9,605 nt of DNA from JAFGOM01 sp964428385 (GCA_964428385.1 CAYRYR010000103.1:1-9605); one strand, 5' to 3'; shown: positions 1 through 6,518, numbered from the stretch's first letter. Notes: generated by a model not told the origin, from the letters alone. Translations and numbers: made by a program.

Positions 1-38
1 ACGTAGATTGTGCCCTAAAGAAGTTTAAAATCATGCGC

Positions 39-80
39 AAAGCTTCGTACTGCACGATGTGGTGCTTTCTTCTTGTTTTT
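39..80 (+). terminator. Candidate terminator of an upstream gene
   Basis: AAAGC (39-43) can pair with GCTTT (64-68), and inside it TCGT (45-48) pairs with ACGA (54-57). The structure is followed directly by a pyrimidine-rich, T-rich run ending in TTTTT (69-80). Archaeal transcription ends mainly on oligo-T tracts, so the T-rich tail is the stronger part of the argument. The upstream gene lies outside the window, so this cannot be confirmed. Confidence 0.3.
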
Positions 81-123
81 AGTCAGCAGGATTGTTATCT
101 CATTCTGTTAGTGATTATTTAGG

Positions 124-188
124 ATTCAGATAAATAAGGATGGTATATTGGAGAAATACCTCTTGTTTCATACCATTGTATCCTGAAT
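124..188. repeat. Imperfect inverted repeat (hairpin)
   Basis: ATTCAGATA (124-132) pairs with TAT-C-CTGAAT (179-188, one bulged C). After a small internal loop ATGGTAT (140-146) pairs with ATACCAT (170-176). The result is a two-part stem of about 16 base pairs with a 23-base loop. It lies outside any gene. It could be a structured 3' region, a small RNA or the remnant of an element. No function is assigned. Confidence 0.35.
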
Positions 189-301
189 TACCAGGTAATA
201 GTAATAGATTATACTTCGGTTTTTTACTGTTTTTCACTGTTACTGTATCTTTACTACAGGTAATGGGTAACCACTTCTGAAATCAAAACAGATTGCTCTT
301 T

Positions 302-439
302 TTATTTCCTACCGGCTTTGACAATTACTTCCGCAATCTCGTAACCGGGGAGGCTCCATATGCCCTGGCTGGAATGTCTTTTATTAACGTTCCGTCCTGC
401 AGTGCTATTTGATTGAGACCTGTCAGATACCTGGGTCAT
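302..439 (-). CDS. Doubtful 45-residue ORF or gene remnant
   Basis: A minus-strand frame runs from ATG (437-439) to TAA (302-304). Its product is basic and ends with an amphipathic stretch, GYEIAEVIVKAGRK. GGAG sits directly in front of the ATG, which is too close for a normal ribosome binding site, and an in-frame TAG lies just upstream. The opposite strand of the same patch is also open for about 43 codons, starting after a stop, so the readability may simply reflect the higher GC content. It matches no family I recognise. It may be a small gene, the tail of a decayed gene, or chance. Confidence 0.13.
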   Translation of the reverse strand: MTQVSDRSQSNSTAGRNVNKRHSSQGIWSLPGYEIAEVIVKAGRK

Positions 440-495
440 CTCCTACTATAGGCTGGCGCTTCTCAATGTTTTACATCCCTCTTTCTTTCTCTCAC

Positions 496-516
496 AAACC
501 CCTGAATTTGGGGTTT
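496..516 (+). terminator. Hairpin with T-rich tail, possible terminator
   Basis: AAACCCC (496-502) and GGGGTTT (510-516) form a perfect 7-bp stem with a 7-base loop. It is followed on the plus strand by a weakly T-rich stretch (CATACTTATTTT) and preceded by a pyrimidine tract (about 474-495). The stem is the most GC-rich hairpin in the first 900 bases. If it is a terminator, it would act on a plus-strand transcript that has no evident coding content. Confidence 0.3.
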
Positions 517-734
517 CATACTTATTTTAAATCAGATAATGGTTACCATTCAGTCTGGTTCATGCAATGTTGCTGTAGTGACGCTTGTACACAGTTTTAT
601 ACAGACCCAGAATTTCTTTGGTTTTCTGCTGATCTGATGTATATTTTTATGTTCCATTATCCTGTTTTCTTTTAAAATCGTCGTTGATAATTCTTTAAAT
701 TATTTTTAGTTGTTTCATACTTATTGCGATACTC

Positions 735-774
735 TGACCGGCATGCTGTTCTTATGGTTGCATGCATCAGGTCA
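735..774. promoter_or_regulatory. Inverted repeat upstream of the CBS regulator
   Basis: TGACC (735-739) mirrors GGTCA (770-774), and inside these GCATGC (741-746) mirrors GCATGC (760-765), giving 11 paired positions around a 13-base centre. The spacers between the inner and outer arms differ (1 and 4 bases), so the symmetry is imperfect. It ends about 60 bases before the TATA box of the next gene, a position suited to an operator or activator site. No regulator can be named. Autoregulation by the downstream HTH-CBS protein is only a guess. Confidence 0.3.
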
Positions 775-833
775 TGGCATCCAGTGAGATTTTGCAGGTA
801 ATACCAATTCGTTCTCTTTTGAAAATTTATTGA

Positions 834-841
834 CTTATATG
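834..841 (+). promoter_or_regulatory. TATA box for the CBS regulator gene
   Basis: CTTATATG resembles the methanogen TATA element and lies in an AT-rich context after GAAAATTTATTGA. Transcription would be expected to start about 22-27 bases further on, near 860-866. That leaves a leader of some 60 bases before the ATG at 927. No strong upstream TFB-recognition (BRE) purine run is evident. Confidence 0.45.
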
Positions 842-926
842 TCATTTTTTCGCATGACTGACTATTATTTTGTACGACTATGCGTTACGTCAGGAATATC
901 TTCTGCATGAACATATAATGATAAAC

Positions 927-1808
927 ATGTTGGATCTCTCCCTGATACAGAAAGATATTCTTGTCACCCTTATTAGCCTGTACGAGAAGAAATCAATCCC
1001 TATCAAAGGGGAAGAGATAGCTGCTATCATTCGAAGAAACCCGGGAACAGTCAGAAATCAGATGCAGTCCTTAAAAGCAATAGGCCTTGTTGATGGCACT
1101 CCGGGACCCAAAGGAGGATACCATCCAACCGTTCAGGCATACCGGGAGTATAACATTGATAAAGGAGGAGACAACTATGACGTCTGTATTTCCCGGGGAA
1201 ATGAACAGGTAGCCGGGGTAAAGGTATCAGAGATAGCGTTTACTACCCTGACTCATGCTGAACTCTGTCATGCGATGGTGAGTATTGTAGGTAGTATACG
1301 AACGTTTGAGATTGGAGATATCATTACGATAGGCCCAACCCCGGTTAATAAGCTCCTCATTATTGGCGAGGTCTTTGGTAAAGATGAGGTGGAACCGGCA
1401 CTGATGATCTCCATCATTGAGATGGTCTCACTCCCAAAAGAGCCAATAAAACGGTATATGTCTCACCCCATTAAAATGCTTAAAACCGACAACACACTTT
1501 TTGATGCTATCACTCTCTTTACAAAAGCCCATATTCATGGTGCACCGGTTATGGAGGGTTTGCTTCTCTGTGGTATCGTAACAATGTCTGATATTCTGAC
1601 TGCAATAGCAAATGGAACTCATACTGATGCCTCTGTCAGGGAGATAATGACTGAAGAAGTAATACAGACTGATTCTTCAGTTCAGCTTTGGGAGGTCATC
1701 AGGATGTTTAAAGAAAAAGAAATTGGCAGGCTTATTGTTATTGAAGATGAAAAACCGGTCGGTATCTTAACTCGTTCTGATGTATTCAGAGTGCTTCCTT
1801 CTGTGTAA
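927..1808 (+). CDS. HTH transcriptional regulator with paired CBS domains (COG2524 type)
   Basis: This is a 293-residue predicted cytoplasmic regulator. The N-terminal 72 residues form a winged helix-turn-helix: SLIQKDIL, then EEIAAIIRRNPGTVRNQMQSLKAI as the recognition region, then GPKGGYHPT, a hallmark of the archaeal HTH-CBS family, as the wing. Residues about 80-170 form a middle domain I cannot assign. CBS domain 1 covers about 175-228 (HGAPVMEG, GIVTMSDI) and CBS domain 2 about 237-292 (REIMTEE, IGRLIVI, PVGILTRSDVF). Paired CBS domains in related proteins bind AMP, ATP or S-adenosylmethionine and act as energy or metabolite sensors. The ligand and target here are unknown. The frame is open back to a TTG at 870, and an ATG at 918 is also possible. 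I prefer 927 because the product then begins MLDLSLIQ, close to the HTH. No start has a clear ribosome binding site. The gene ends 230 bases before the CHAD gene, on the same strand but behind a strong hairpin and a new TATA box, so it is probably a separate unit. Confidence 0.88.
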   Translation: MLDLSLIQKDILVTLISLYEKKSIPIKGEEIAAIIRRNPGTVRNQMQSLKAIGLVDGTPGPKGGYHPTVQAYREYNIDKGGDNYDVCISRGNEQVAGVKVSEIAFTTLTHAELCHAMVSIVGSIRTFEIGDIITIGPTPVNKLLIIGEVFGKDEVEPALMISIIEMVSLPKEPIKRYMSHPIKMLKTDNTLFDAITLFTKAHIHGAPVMEGLLLCGIVTMSDILTAIANGTHTDASVREIMTEEVIQTDSSVQLWEVIRMFKEKEIGRLIVIEDEKPVGILTRSDVFRVLPSV

Positions 1809-1847
1809 CTCACCATTCAGACGATAAGAATTATAGTGCCCGGCATA

Positions 1848-1892
1848 ACGTCTTGGAATAATCAAAGTGAAACGGCGGTTATTCCAAGGCGT
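1848..1892 (+). terminator. Strong hairpin after the CBS regulator gene
   Basis: ACGTCTTGGAATAA (1848-1861) pairs with TTATTCCAAGGCGT (1879-1892) over 14 bp with one G-T wobble. Two more pairs can form inside. A second, outer pairing of TAGTGC (1834-1839) with GCACTA (1904-1909) encloses it. The structure starts about 40 bases past the regulator's stop codon. There is no T-run right after it, so it may be a 3'-end-stabilising or processing hairpin rather than a classical terminator. A palindromic protein-binding site upstream of the CHAD gene is another possibility. Confidence 0.45.
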
Positions 1893-1949
1893 GCACGCTG
1901 ATCGCACTACATAGATTAAGGTAAACTCTCTAAAAAGTTTTGCCATTAA

Positions 1950-1957
1950 CTATATAC
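1950..1957 (+). promoter_or_regulatory. TATA box upstream of the CHAD-phosphodiesterase gene
   Basis: CTATATAC follows an A/T-rich run (TAAAAAGTTTT at 1931-1941). Initiation is expected around 1977-1983, giving a leader of roughly 55-60 bases before the ATG at 2038. It lies after the 1848-1892 hairpin, which supports independent transcription of the gene. Confidence 0.42.
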
Positions 1958-1997
1958 AAATACTTCCCCTGTCAGACACCCGATTTTATAACCATCA

Positions 1998-2005
1998 TTT
2001 ATAAG
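1998..2005 (+). promoter_or_regulatory. Second possible TATA box close to the CHAD gene start
   Basis: TTTATAAG could direct initiation near 2024-2030. That would give an almost leaderless mRNA starting about 10 bases before the ATG at 2038. It competes with the 1950-1957 element as the promoter; both or either may be used. If this one is used, the TTG at 2008 could not be the start codon. Confidence 0.3.
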
Positions 2006-2037
2006 GGTTGGTTGTTCCATTACTGTATAGACCTCTG

Positions 2038-4011
2038 ATGACCAGAACTGTGATAAAGACTGATCCTGGCTATTGTCTCTATGGTGCACAAACTATTCTT
2101 CCCCTTCTCTCGGCACTTTGTAAAGAGACTGATGGCATCAAAGGTGCTGAAGACTCTGAATATGTTCATCGGTGCCGGGTAGCCACCCGACGAATACGGG
2201 CAGCACTACCTCTTTTTTCCGATTGTATATCCAAATCGAAAGGAAAGGAATGGCGCAGAGATATCAGGGGTATTACACAGGCACTTGGTGATGCCAGGGA
2301 TCTTGATGTTCAGATAGCATTTATTGAGCAGTTTATCGCCGGACATACAAGAAAGGAAGAGAAAAAGCCGATCTTCTCACTTCCAGAATCCCAGGAAGAT
2401 ATTACCGATACAAAACCATATGATATATCTTTGTATTCACTCTCGATTATCCCAAAAGCAGAGAAGAAAAATCATAGGATTTTTAGCAAATATTCGTTTC
2501 ACTCGTTTTGGCACAATATCAAAAACCGGGAGAGAGCAGTGGTTCCATCAGGTACAAATCCTGATCTTTTAAGATATGATGAAAATCGGATCGGTCTTGA
2601 GTGCCTGCTCCTCCGTCTCAAACAGAGGCGTGAGGCGGTACAGCCAACGGTTATCCGGGCCGTTGAAAGTTTTGTAGCAGCCGGGACCATGCAGTCGATG
2701 CAGGATCATCTCCAGACCTTAATTGCGTCTGCATCACTTCACGATGCTGATATCCATTCTCCTTATGCCTATGAACAGGCATTCCTCGCCATCTCAAAGA
2801 CGATGCAGGAAGTACTCTTTTATGAATCATATATCAAAGATCCCAGTCAGATACAAAATCACCATGCAATGCGGATAGCAGCAAAACATCTTCGATATAC
2901 CCTTGAAGCATTTAACGATCTCTTTTCCGGCAGGTTACAGGAGGAGATTAAGGCACTTAAGAACCTTCAGGATATTCTTGGAGAGATGCATGACTGCGAT
3001 GTCTGGAACGTGTTACTTCCCCGGTTCCTGGAAGAGGAAGAGGCATATCATAAACAATTTTTTGGCAATACTCATGTTTTTGAGATGATTATGCCAGGAG
3101 TTACCTATCTTATGGATCTCCTTTTATCCAGACGTTTTGCTCTTCATCAGGATCTGGTTCGATACTGGGACAAATTAAAGAAGGATGATTTTTTCAATCA
3201 GATACGAGCGGTTATCTCTCTCCCCCTCCAGACTTCATTTCATCATCTCATCGATATTGCTCCTGAACATCCGGTAACGATTGCTCTTATTGGTGATGTG
3301 CATGCAAATCTACCGGCATTGGAAGCGGTACTTGAGGATGCCAGGAAACGGGGTGCTGATGCTATCATCAATGTTGGAGATTTTGTGGGGTATGGAGCGT
3401 TTCCTGATGAAGTCATAACAACCATTCGGGGGCATCATATCCTTAGTACGATAGGAAATTTTGACCGGGACGTCATATTACAACGATGGAAAAAAGGGAA
3501 AAAATCGAAGGGACATGTCAAAAAGTTTGCGATGGAATGGGCATATCACGCGATTTCAGAAGAGAACCGTGCTTATTTAGGTTCACTCCCTAAAGACCTC
3601 AGACTGACACTACGAAATAAAACAATATATGCAACCCATGGCACTCCTGATTCTCTGACTGAATATATCACATCAGAGACACCAAAGATTCGACTGAGGG
3701 AATTTGCACAAAATACTAAAGCAGACATTATTGTCACCGGGCATTCTCACGAGGCATTTGCAATAGAGATGGAAGGGGTCTGGTTTGTCAATACAGGAAG
3801 TGTCGGCCGTCCTGATGATGGTGATCCAAGGGCCAGTTATGCACTGCTTACCCTGTCTCCCTTTTCCCTTTATCATTTCAGGGTGCCCTATGATGTGGAG
3901 AGAGCCATTACTGCAATATATGAGAAGAATCTTCCGTCTTCATTTGCGAGGATTATCAAAGAAGGAAGGCCCCTTGATATCATAAGGCATGCTGATGATA
4001 AGGTACCGTGA
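2038..4011 (+). CDS. CHAD domain fused to a calcineurin-like phosphodiesterase
   Basis: The product has 657 residues counted from the ATG at 2038; the frame is open from a TTG at 2008 (667 residues). I prefer the ATG because neither start has a usable ribosome site and the CHAD homology begins just after it. Residues about 11-390 form a CHAD domain in two halves. The first half has VHRCRVATRRIRAAL (43-57) and LGDARDLDV (83-91). The second has HHAMRIAAKHLRY (275-287) and LKNLQDILGEMHDCDV (307-322). CHAD domains are helical bundles whose conserved basic and His residues bind polyphosphate. A polar stretch of about 80 residues (about 105-185) separates the halves and is longer than I would expect. 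Residues about 410-640 form a metallophosphoesterase with all metal motifs: GDVH (D420, H422), NVGD (D448), GNFD (N474, D476), ATHG (H534), GHSH (H569, H571) and NTGSVG. F475 in place of the usual His is common in the YfcE/MJ0936 branch, so activity is expected. No signal peptide or membrane segment is seen. The substrate is unknown. The CHAD part and the downstream Ppx gene suggest polyphosphate or a phosphorylated nucleotide. Confidence 0.9.
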   Translation: MTRTVIKTDPGYCLYGAQTILPLLSALCKETDGIKGAEDSEYVHRCRVATRRIRAALPLFSDCISKSKGKEWRRDIRGITQALGDARDLDVQIAFIEQFIAGHTRKEEKKPIFSLPESQEDITDTKPYDISLYSLSIIPKAEKKNHRIFSKYSFHSFWHNIKNRERAVVPSGTNPDLLRYDENRIGLECLLLRLKQRREAVQPTVIRAVESFVAAGTMQSMQDHLQTLIASASLHDADIHSPYAYEQAFLAISKTMQEVLFYESYIKDPSQIQNHHAMRIAAKHLRYTLEAFNDLFSGRLQEEIKALKNLQDILGEMHDCDVWNVLLPRFLEEEEAYHKQFFGNTHVFEMIMPGVTYLMDLLLSRRFALHQDLVRYWDKLKKDDFFNQIRAVISLPLQTSFHHLIDIAPEHPVTIALIGDVHANLPALEAVLEDARKRGADAIINVGDFVGYGAFPDEVITTIRGHHILSTIGNFDRDVILQRWKKGKKSKGHVKKFAMEWAYHAISEENRAYLGSLPKDLRLTLRNKTIYATHGTPDSLTEYITSETPKIRLREFAQNTKADIIVTGHSHEAFAIEMEGVWFVNTGSVGRPDDGDPRASYALLTLSPFSLYHFRVPYDVERAITAIYEKNLPSSFARIIKEGRPLDIIRHADDKVP

Positions 4012-4154
4012 TTCCCATTGATGCAATCACTTTCAGACCCGCCTGCCCGGGTATTGCACCAGCCAGATAATGCGAAAACAAAAAGGAAATGGCAAACGTA
4101 TCAGAACGTTCCCCTTATGGTATGTAGTTATTCAGGTACATATCCTGAAATAGT

Positions 4155-4246
4155 CTCTGTTTCATTGTCATCTCCTGATGCCATGGTACCACAATCACCA
4201 GGGTGAAAAGTCAGGCTTGGAAATGATCACCCTCGAAACAGAGGGT
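4155..4246 (+). promoter_or_regulatory. Competing hairpins between the CHAD and ppx genes
   Basis: Three mutually exclusive pairings share the same bases. CTCTGTTTC (4155-4163) pairs with GAAACAGAG (4235-4243). AGGGTGA (4200-4206) pairs with TCACCCT (4227-4233). ACCCTC (4229-4234) pairs with GAGGGT (4241-4246) around a GAAACA loop. Alternative folding of this kind resembles attenuators, but it matches no riboswitch class I know, and the stems are short (6-9 bp). It lies 98-189 bases before the ppx start, on an mRNA that may be shared with the CHAD gene. Confidence 0.25.
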
Positions 4247-4369
4247 ATTTTGGCAGGTAATGTGAAGGACACGTCACCAAAATATTTCCGGCTTTCTGAT
4301 ATGGAGTCATGGTACAGATTCCTGAACACAGTGGTTAAACAATATGAGAAATTCCTATCAGTCATCTGA
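4178..4369 (+). CDS. Doubtful 63-residue ORF overlapping the ppx start
   Basis: An ATG-initiated frame fills most of the gap between the CHAD and ppx genes and overlaps the ppx start by 26 bases. Its C-terminal part (LSDMESWYRFLNTVVKQYEKFL) looks like an amphipathic helix, and the composition is not absurd for a protein. There is no ribosome binding site, no known domain, and the competing hairpins occupy its 5' part. An internal ATG at 4223 would give 48 residues. It could be a translationally coupled small protein or just an open frame in the leader. Confidence 0.2.
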   Translation: MPWYHNHQGEKSGLEMITLETEGILAGNVKDTSPKYFRLSDMESWYRFLNTVVKQYEKFLSVI

Positions 4370-5948
4370 CGATGAAACATCCCAGGTTTTTGGGTTTATT
4401 GATCTTGGAACCAACTCAGTCAGACTTCTTCTCGTCAGGATAAATCCAAATCATTCATTTACCATTCTTCGGAGGGAGAAGCAGGTGATACGTCTGGGAG
4501 AAGGGGAATTTACAAATAAAAGAATCCTCCCTGATGCAATGCAACGGGCAGTACTTGTCTGCAGACGATATTTTGAGCTCTGTGAACGGTACCATGTCAG
4601 AGAGATCCGTGCTGTGGCGACATCAGCTATCAGAGATGCACAGAATAAGGACGACGTGATTGCACTCCTGAAAGAAGAGACCAACATTGTGTTTACCGTG
4701 ATATCAGGAGAGGAGGAAGCACGATTAATATGGCGTGGTATCAGTGCAGGAACGGATATTGGTGATGACAAAGCCCTCTTTATTGATATCGGTGGAGGAA
4801 GTACTGAAGTTGTTGTTGGTAATCAGTATCAGCACTGGGTTTTAAAGAGCTTAAAGATAGGAGCTGTCAGGACAACAAGTGCTATCTTCCCTGATGGATG
4901 GACCGATTCTGTAAGTGAAGAGGTAGTCGAAAGGATTCGCCAGTTTATTCAGGAGAGGATATCACATATGGTTCGTGAAGTTCAAAAACACAGACCAGTA
5001 TCTGCATTTGGAAGTTCAGGAACAATCCTCACACTGGAATCAATTGCTGGAAAAATGCCGGGACTTATTCACGAGCATCGCCATGGGATCCTGACACGAA
5101 AAGAACTCCGCCAGGTCATTACCACCCTCTGTGGTCTCTCATTCAGTGAACGAAGAAAAGTGTCAGGACTCAGTGCAGATCGTGCAGATATTATTATTGT
5201 GGGAGCTGTTATCCTGTATACGATATTAAAAGAGACCGGCATAAAAGAGATACGCCGATCAGATATGAGCCTTCGTGACGGTCTTTTGATTGAGTTCCTC
5301 TCAAAGGTTCCAGGTTTTCCCTATTATGAAGAGATACCAGTACGATGGCGGAGTGTGCACCATCTTGCGAAATCCTGTCTGATTAACGAGTCACATGCAG
5401 AACAGGTTTCAGAACTAGCTTTATTGCTCTTTGATTCGGCAAAAGCATGTGGTCTGCATTCGCTCAGTGATTATTATCGTGAACTTCTTGAATATGCAGC
5501 GTATTTACATGATATCGGACAGTTTATTGCATTTTCAGGGCATCAGAACCATTCATACTATCTGATTGCTAACACTCCGCTTCTCGGGTTTAACCGCCAG
5601 GAGATAGAGATTATGGCCCAGATAGCTGGGAACCATCGTAAGAAGTTAAAAATATCTGCTGAAGAGGTCAAACAACCCCTAGATACAGAGACACTGACTG
5701 CAATCAGTCAGATGGCAGTTTTTCTGCGTATTGCTGAGAATCTTGACCGGAGTTATGATAGCAGGGTAGTGGAGGCAACATTTACTGAGGTTAATGAAAC
5801 TATGGCAACCCTTGTTATTACCTGTATCAGGGATTGCACACTTGAGAGGCTGGCTCTTTTTGGCGAACAGAAATCGTTTGAGAAGGTGTTTTTCCATGAA
5901 CTTCTGACCCGCTGGACCGGGACCGAGATGAAATCTGTTTTTTTATGA
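4344..5948 (+). CDS. Ppx/GppA-family phosphatase with C-terminal HD domain
   Basis: The 534-residue cytoplasmic enzyme is probably an exopolyphosphatase or a guanosine pentaphosphate phosphohydrolase, releasing phosphate from polyphosphate ends or from pppGpp. Sequence alone does not separate the two. The N-terminal ASKHA-fold half begins with FIDLGTNSVRLLL (18-30), the first phosphate-binding loop. It continues with ATSAIRDAQN (92-101), SGEEEARLI (121-129) carrying the catalytic glutamate, FIDIGGGSTEVV (147-158) as the second phosphate loop, and FGSSGTILTLESI (222-234). SMSLRDG-like residues (DMSLRDGLL, 307-315) close this fold. Residues about 335-480 form an HD-type helical domain with YLHDIGQF (387-394, H389/D390), H400 and GNHRKK (429-434), as in bacterial Ppx. 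A short alpha/beta tail follows. The length is close to E. coli Ppx. The ATG at 4344 is the only sensible start, 16 residues before the first motif, with no clear ribosome site. It follows the CHAD gene by 332 bases on the same strand. Its end overlaps the convergent flavoprotein gene by six bases. Confidence 0.93.
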   Translation: MRNSYQSSDDETSQVFGFIDLGTNSVRLLLVRINPNHSFTILRREKQVIRLGEGEFTNKRILPDAMQRAVLVCRRYFELCERYHVREIRAVATSAIRDAQNKDDVIALLKEETNIVFTVISGEEEARLIWRGISAGTDIGDDKALFIDIGGGSTEVVVGNQYQHWVLKSLKIGAVRTTSAIFPDGWTDSVSEEVVERIRQFIQERISHMVREVQKHRPVSAFGSSGTILTLESIAGKMPGLIHEHRHGILTRKELRQVITTLCGLSFSERRKVSGLSADRADIIIVGAVILYTILKETGIKEIRRSDMSLRDGLLIEFLSKVPGFPYYEEIPVRWRSVHHLAKSCLINESHAEQVSELALLLFDSAKACGLHSLSDYYRELLEYAAYLHDIGQFIAFSGHQNHSYYLIANTPLLGFNRQEIEIMAQIAGNHRKKLKISAEEVKQPLDTETLTAISQMAVFLRIAENLDRSYDSRVVEATFTEVNETMATLVITCIRDCTLERLALFGEQKSFEKVFFHELLTRWTGTEMKSVFL

Positions 5949-6497
5949 AGTTGTAATTCCTAACGCTATTTTTACCGCTTTTTTCACTGATTTTTGACAT
6001 GATGCATTGCTCTTTATATTGAAATGAGCATCTCTCTTCCCACAAACAGTTGCAATAATCTTCATTTCATGCAGCTGAGCCCAGAGGGTAATAGACTCCA
6101 GTGCTCGTGCAGTTTCGCTTCTCTTTGATACCACAACCGCAATGATTCGTGTTCCTTTCAGTTGTCTTGCATGCCAGAGTGAGTATGTTCTATCCATGAA
6201 TGTCTTTAAAGGTCCTGAAATATCATGAAAAAATACCGGTGATCCAATAATAATGAGATCGGCTTTGAGCATCTTTTTTGCAATCCGGTCCCAGTCATCA
6301 GATTTGATGGTGCACCGCCCTTTTTTGATACAGGCCTTACAGCCCTTACAGGGTTTGAATGCTTTCTTTCCGATTGAGTAGAACGATATTGTGTGTTTTG
6401 ATGTTGTGTTGTTGCGTATCTCTTTAATAATCATCGAGATGAGAATTGCTGTATTGCCTTTCTTATGCTGACTACCTGAAATAGCAACAATGTTCAT
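5943..6497 (-). CDS. Iron-sulfur flavoprotein (Isf / NADPH-dependent FMN reductase family)
   Basis: The 184-residue protein has a flavodoxin-like fold. VAISGSQHKKGNTAIL (4-19) is the FMN phosphate-binding loop. C50, C53, C56 and C62 form the compact C-x2-C-x2-C-x5-C motif that ligates a [4Fe-4S] cluster in Methanosarcina Isf. LIIIGSPVFFHDISGPLKTFMDR (81-103) is the second flavin-contacting segment. Isf of Methanosarcina accepts electrons from ferredoxin and can reduce O2 and H2O2, so a role in redox balance or oxidative-stress defence is likely; the physiological partner here is unknown. Two further cysteines (C152, C167) are not part of the motif. The protein is basic, with no signal peptide. 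The start ATG lies about 25 bases from a TATA box, which fits a leaderless mRNA. The stop codon lies inside the last codons of the convergent ppx gene, so the two transcripts probably overlap at their 3' ends. Confidence 0.9.
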   Translation of the reverse strand: MNIVAISGSQHKKGNTAILISMIIKEIRNNTTSKHTISFYSIGKKAFKPCKGCKACIKKGRCTIKSDDWDRIAKKMLKADLIIIGSPVFFHDISGPLKTFMDRTYSLWHARQLKGTRIIAVVVSKRSETARALESITLWAQLHEMKIIATVCGKRDAHFNIKSNASCQKSVKKAVKIALGITTS

Positions 6498-6518
6498 AGG
6501 TTATCATTCTGTCAGGGA

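Larger units (their letters stand above)
1..926. other. Long intergenic region without a convincing gene
   Basis: No reading frame here carries a recognisable domain together with a plausible start. The longest plus-strand frame (409-675, TTG start) encodes an aromatic and cysteine-rich peptide without family resemblance and is probably chance. The stretch is AT-rich except for a GC-richer patch at about 308-400. It contains a probable terminator at its left edge, hairpins at 124-188, 496-516 and 735-774, T-rich runs around 215-255, and a TATA box at 834-841. It reads as the 3' end of an upstream transcription unit plus the upstream region of the CBS regulator. A decayed gene in the GC-richer patch cannot be excluded. 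Confidence 0.6.

Noticed and set aside
409..675. An 88-codon plus-strand frame with TTG start in the left intergenic region
   Set aside because: No ribosome site or TATA box, composition dominated by Phe, Tyr, Cys and His as expected from T-rich DNA, a hairpin inside it, and no domain resemblance.
3454..3465. GNFD instead of GNHD in the phosphoesterase as a sign of lost activity
   Set aside because: Small YfcE/MJ0936-type phosphodiesterases often lack His at this position (for example GNCD), and all metal ligands are present.
4451..4771. A 106-codon minus-strand frame inside ppx
   Set aside because: It lies opposite the most conserved part of Ppx (residues about 36-142), has no motif of its own, and is a by-product of ppx codon use.
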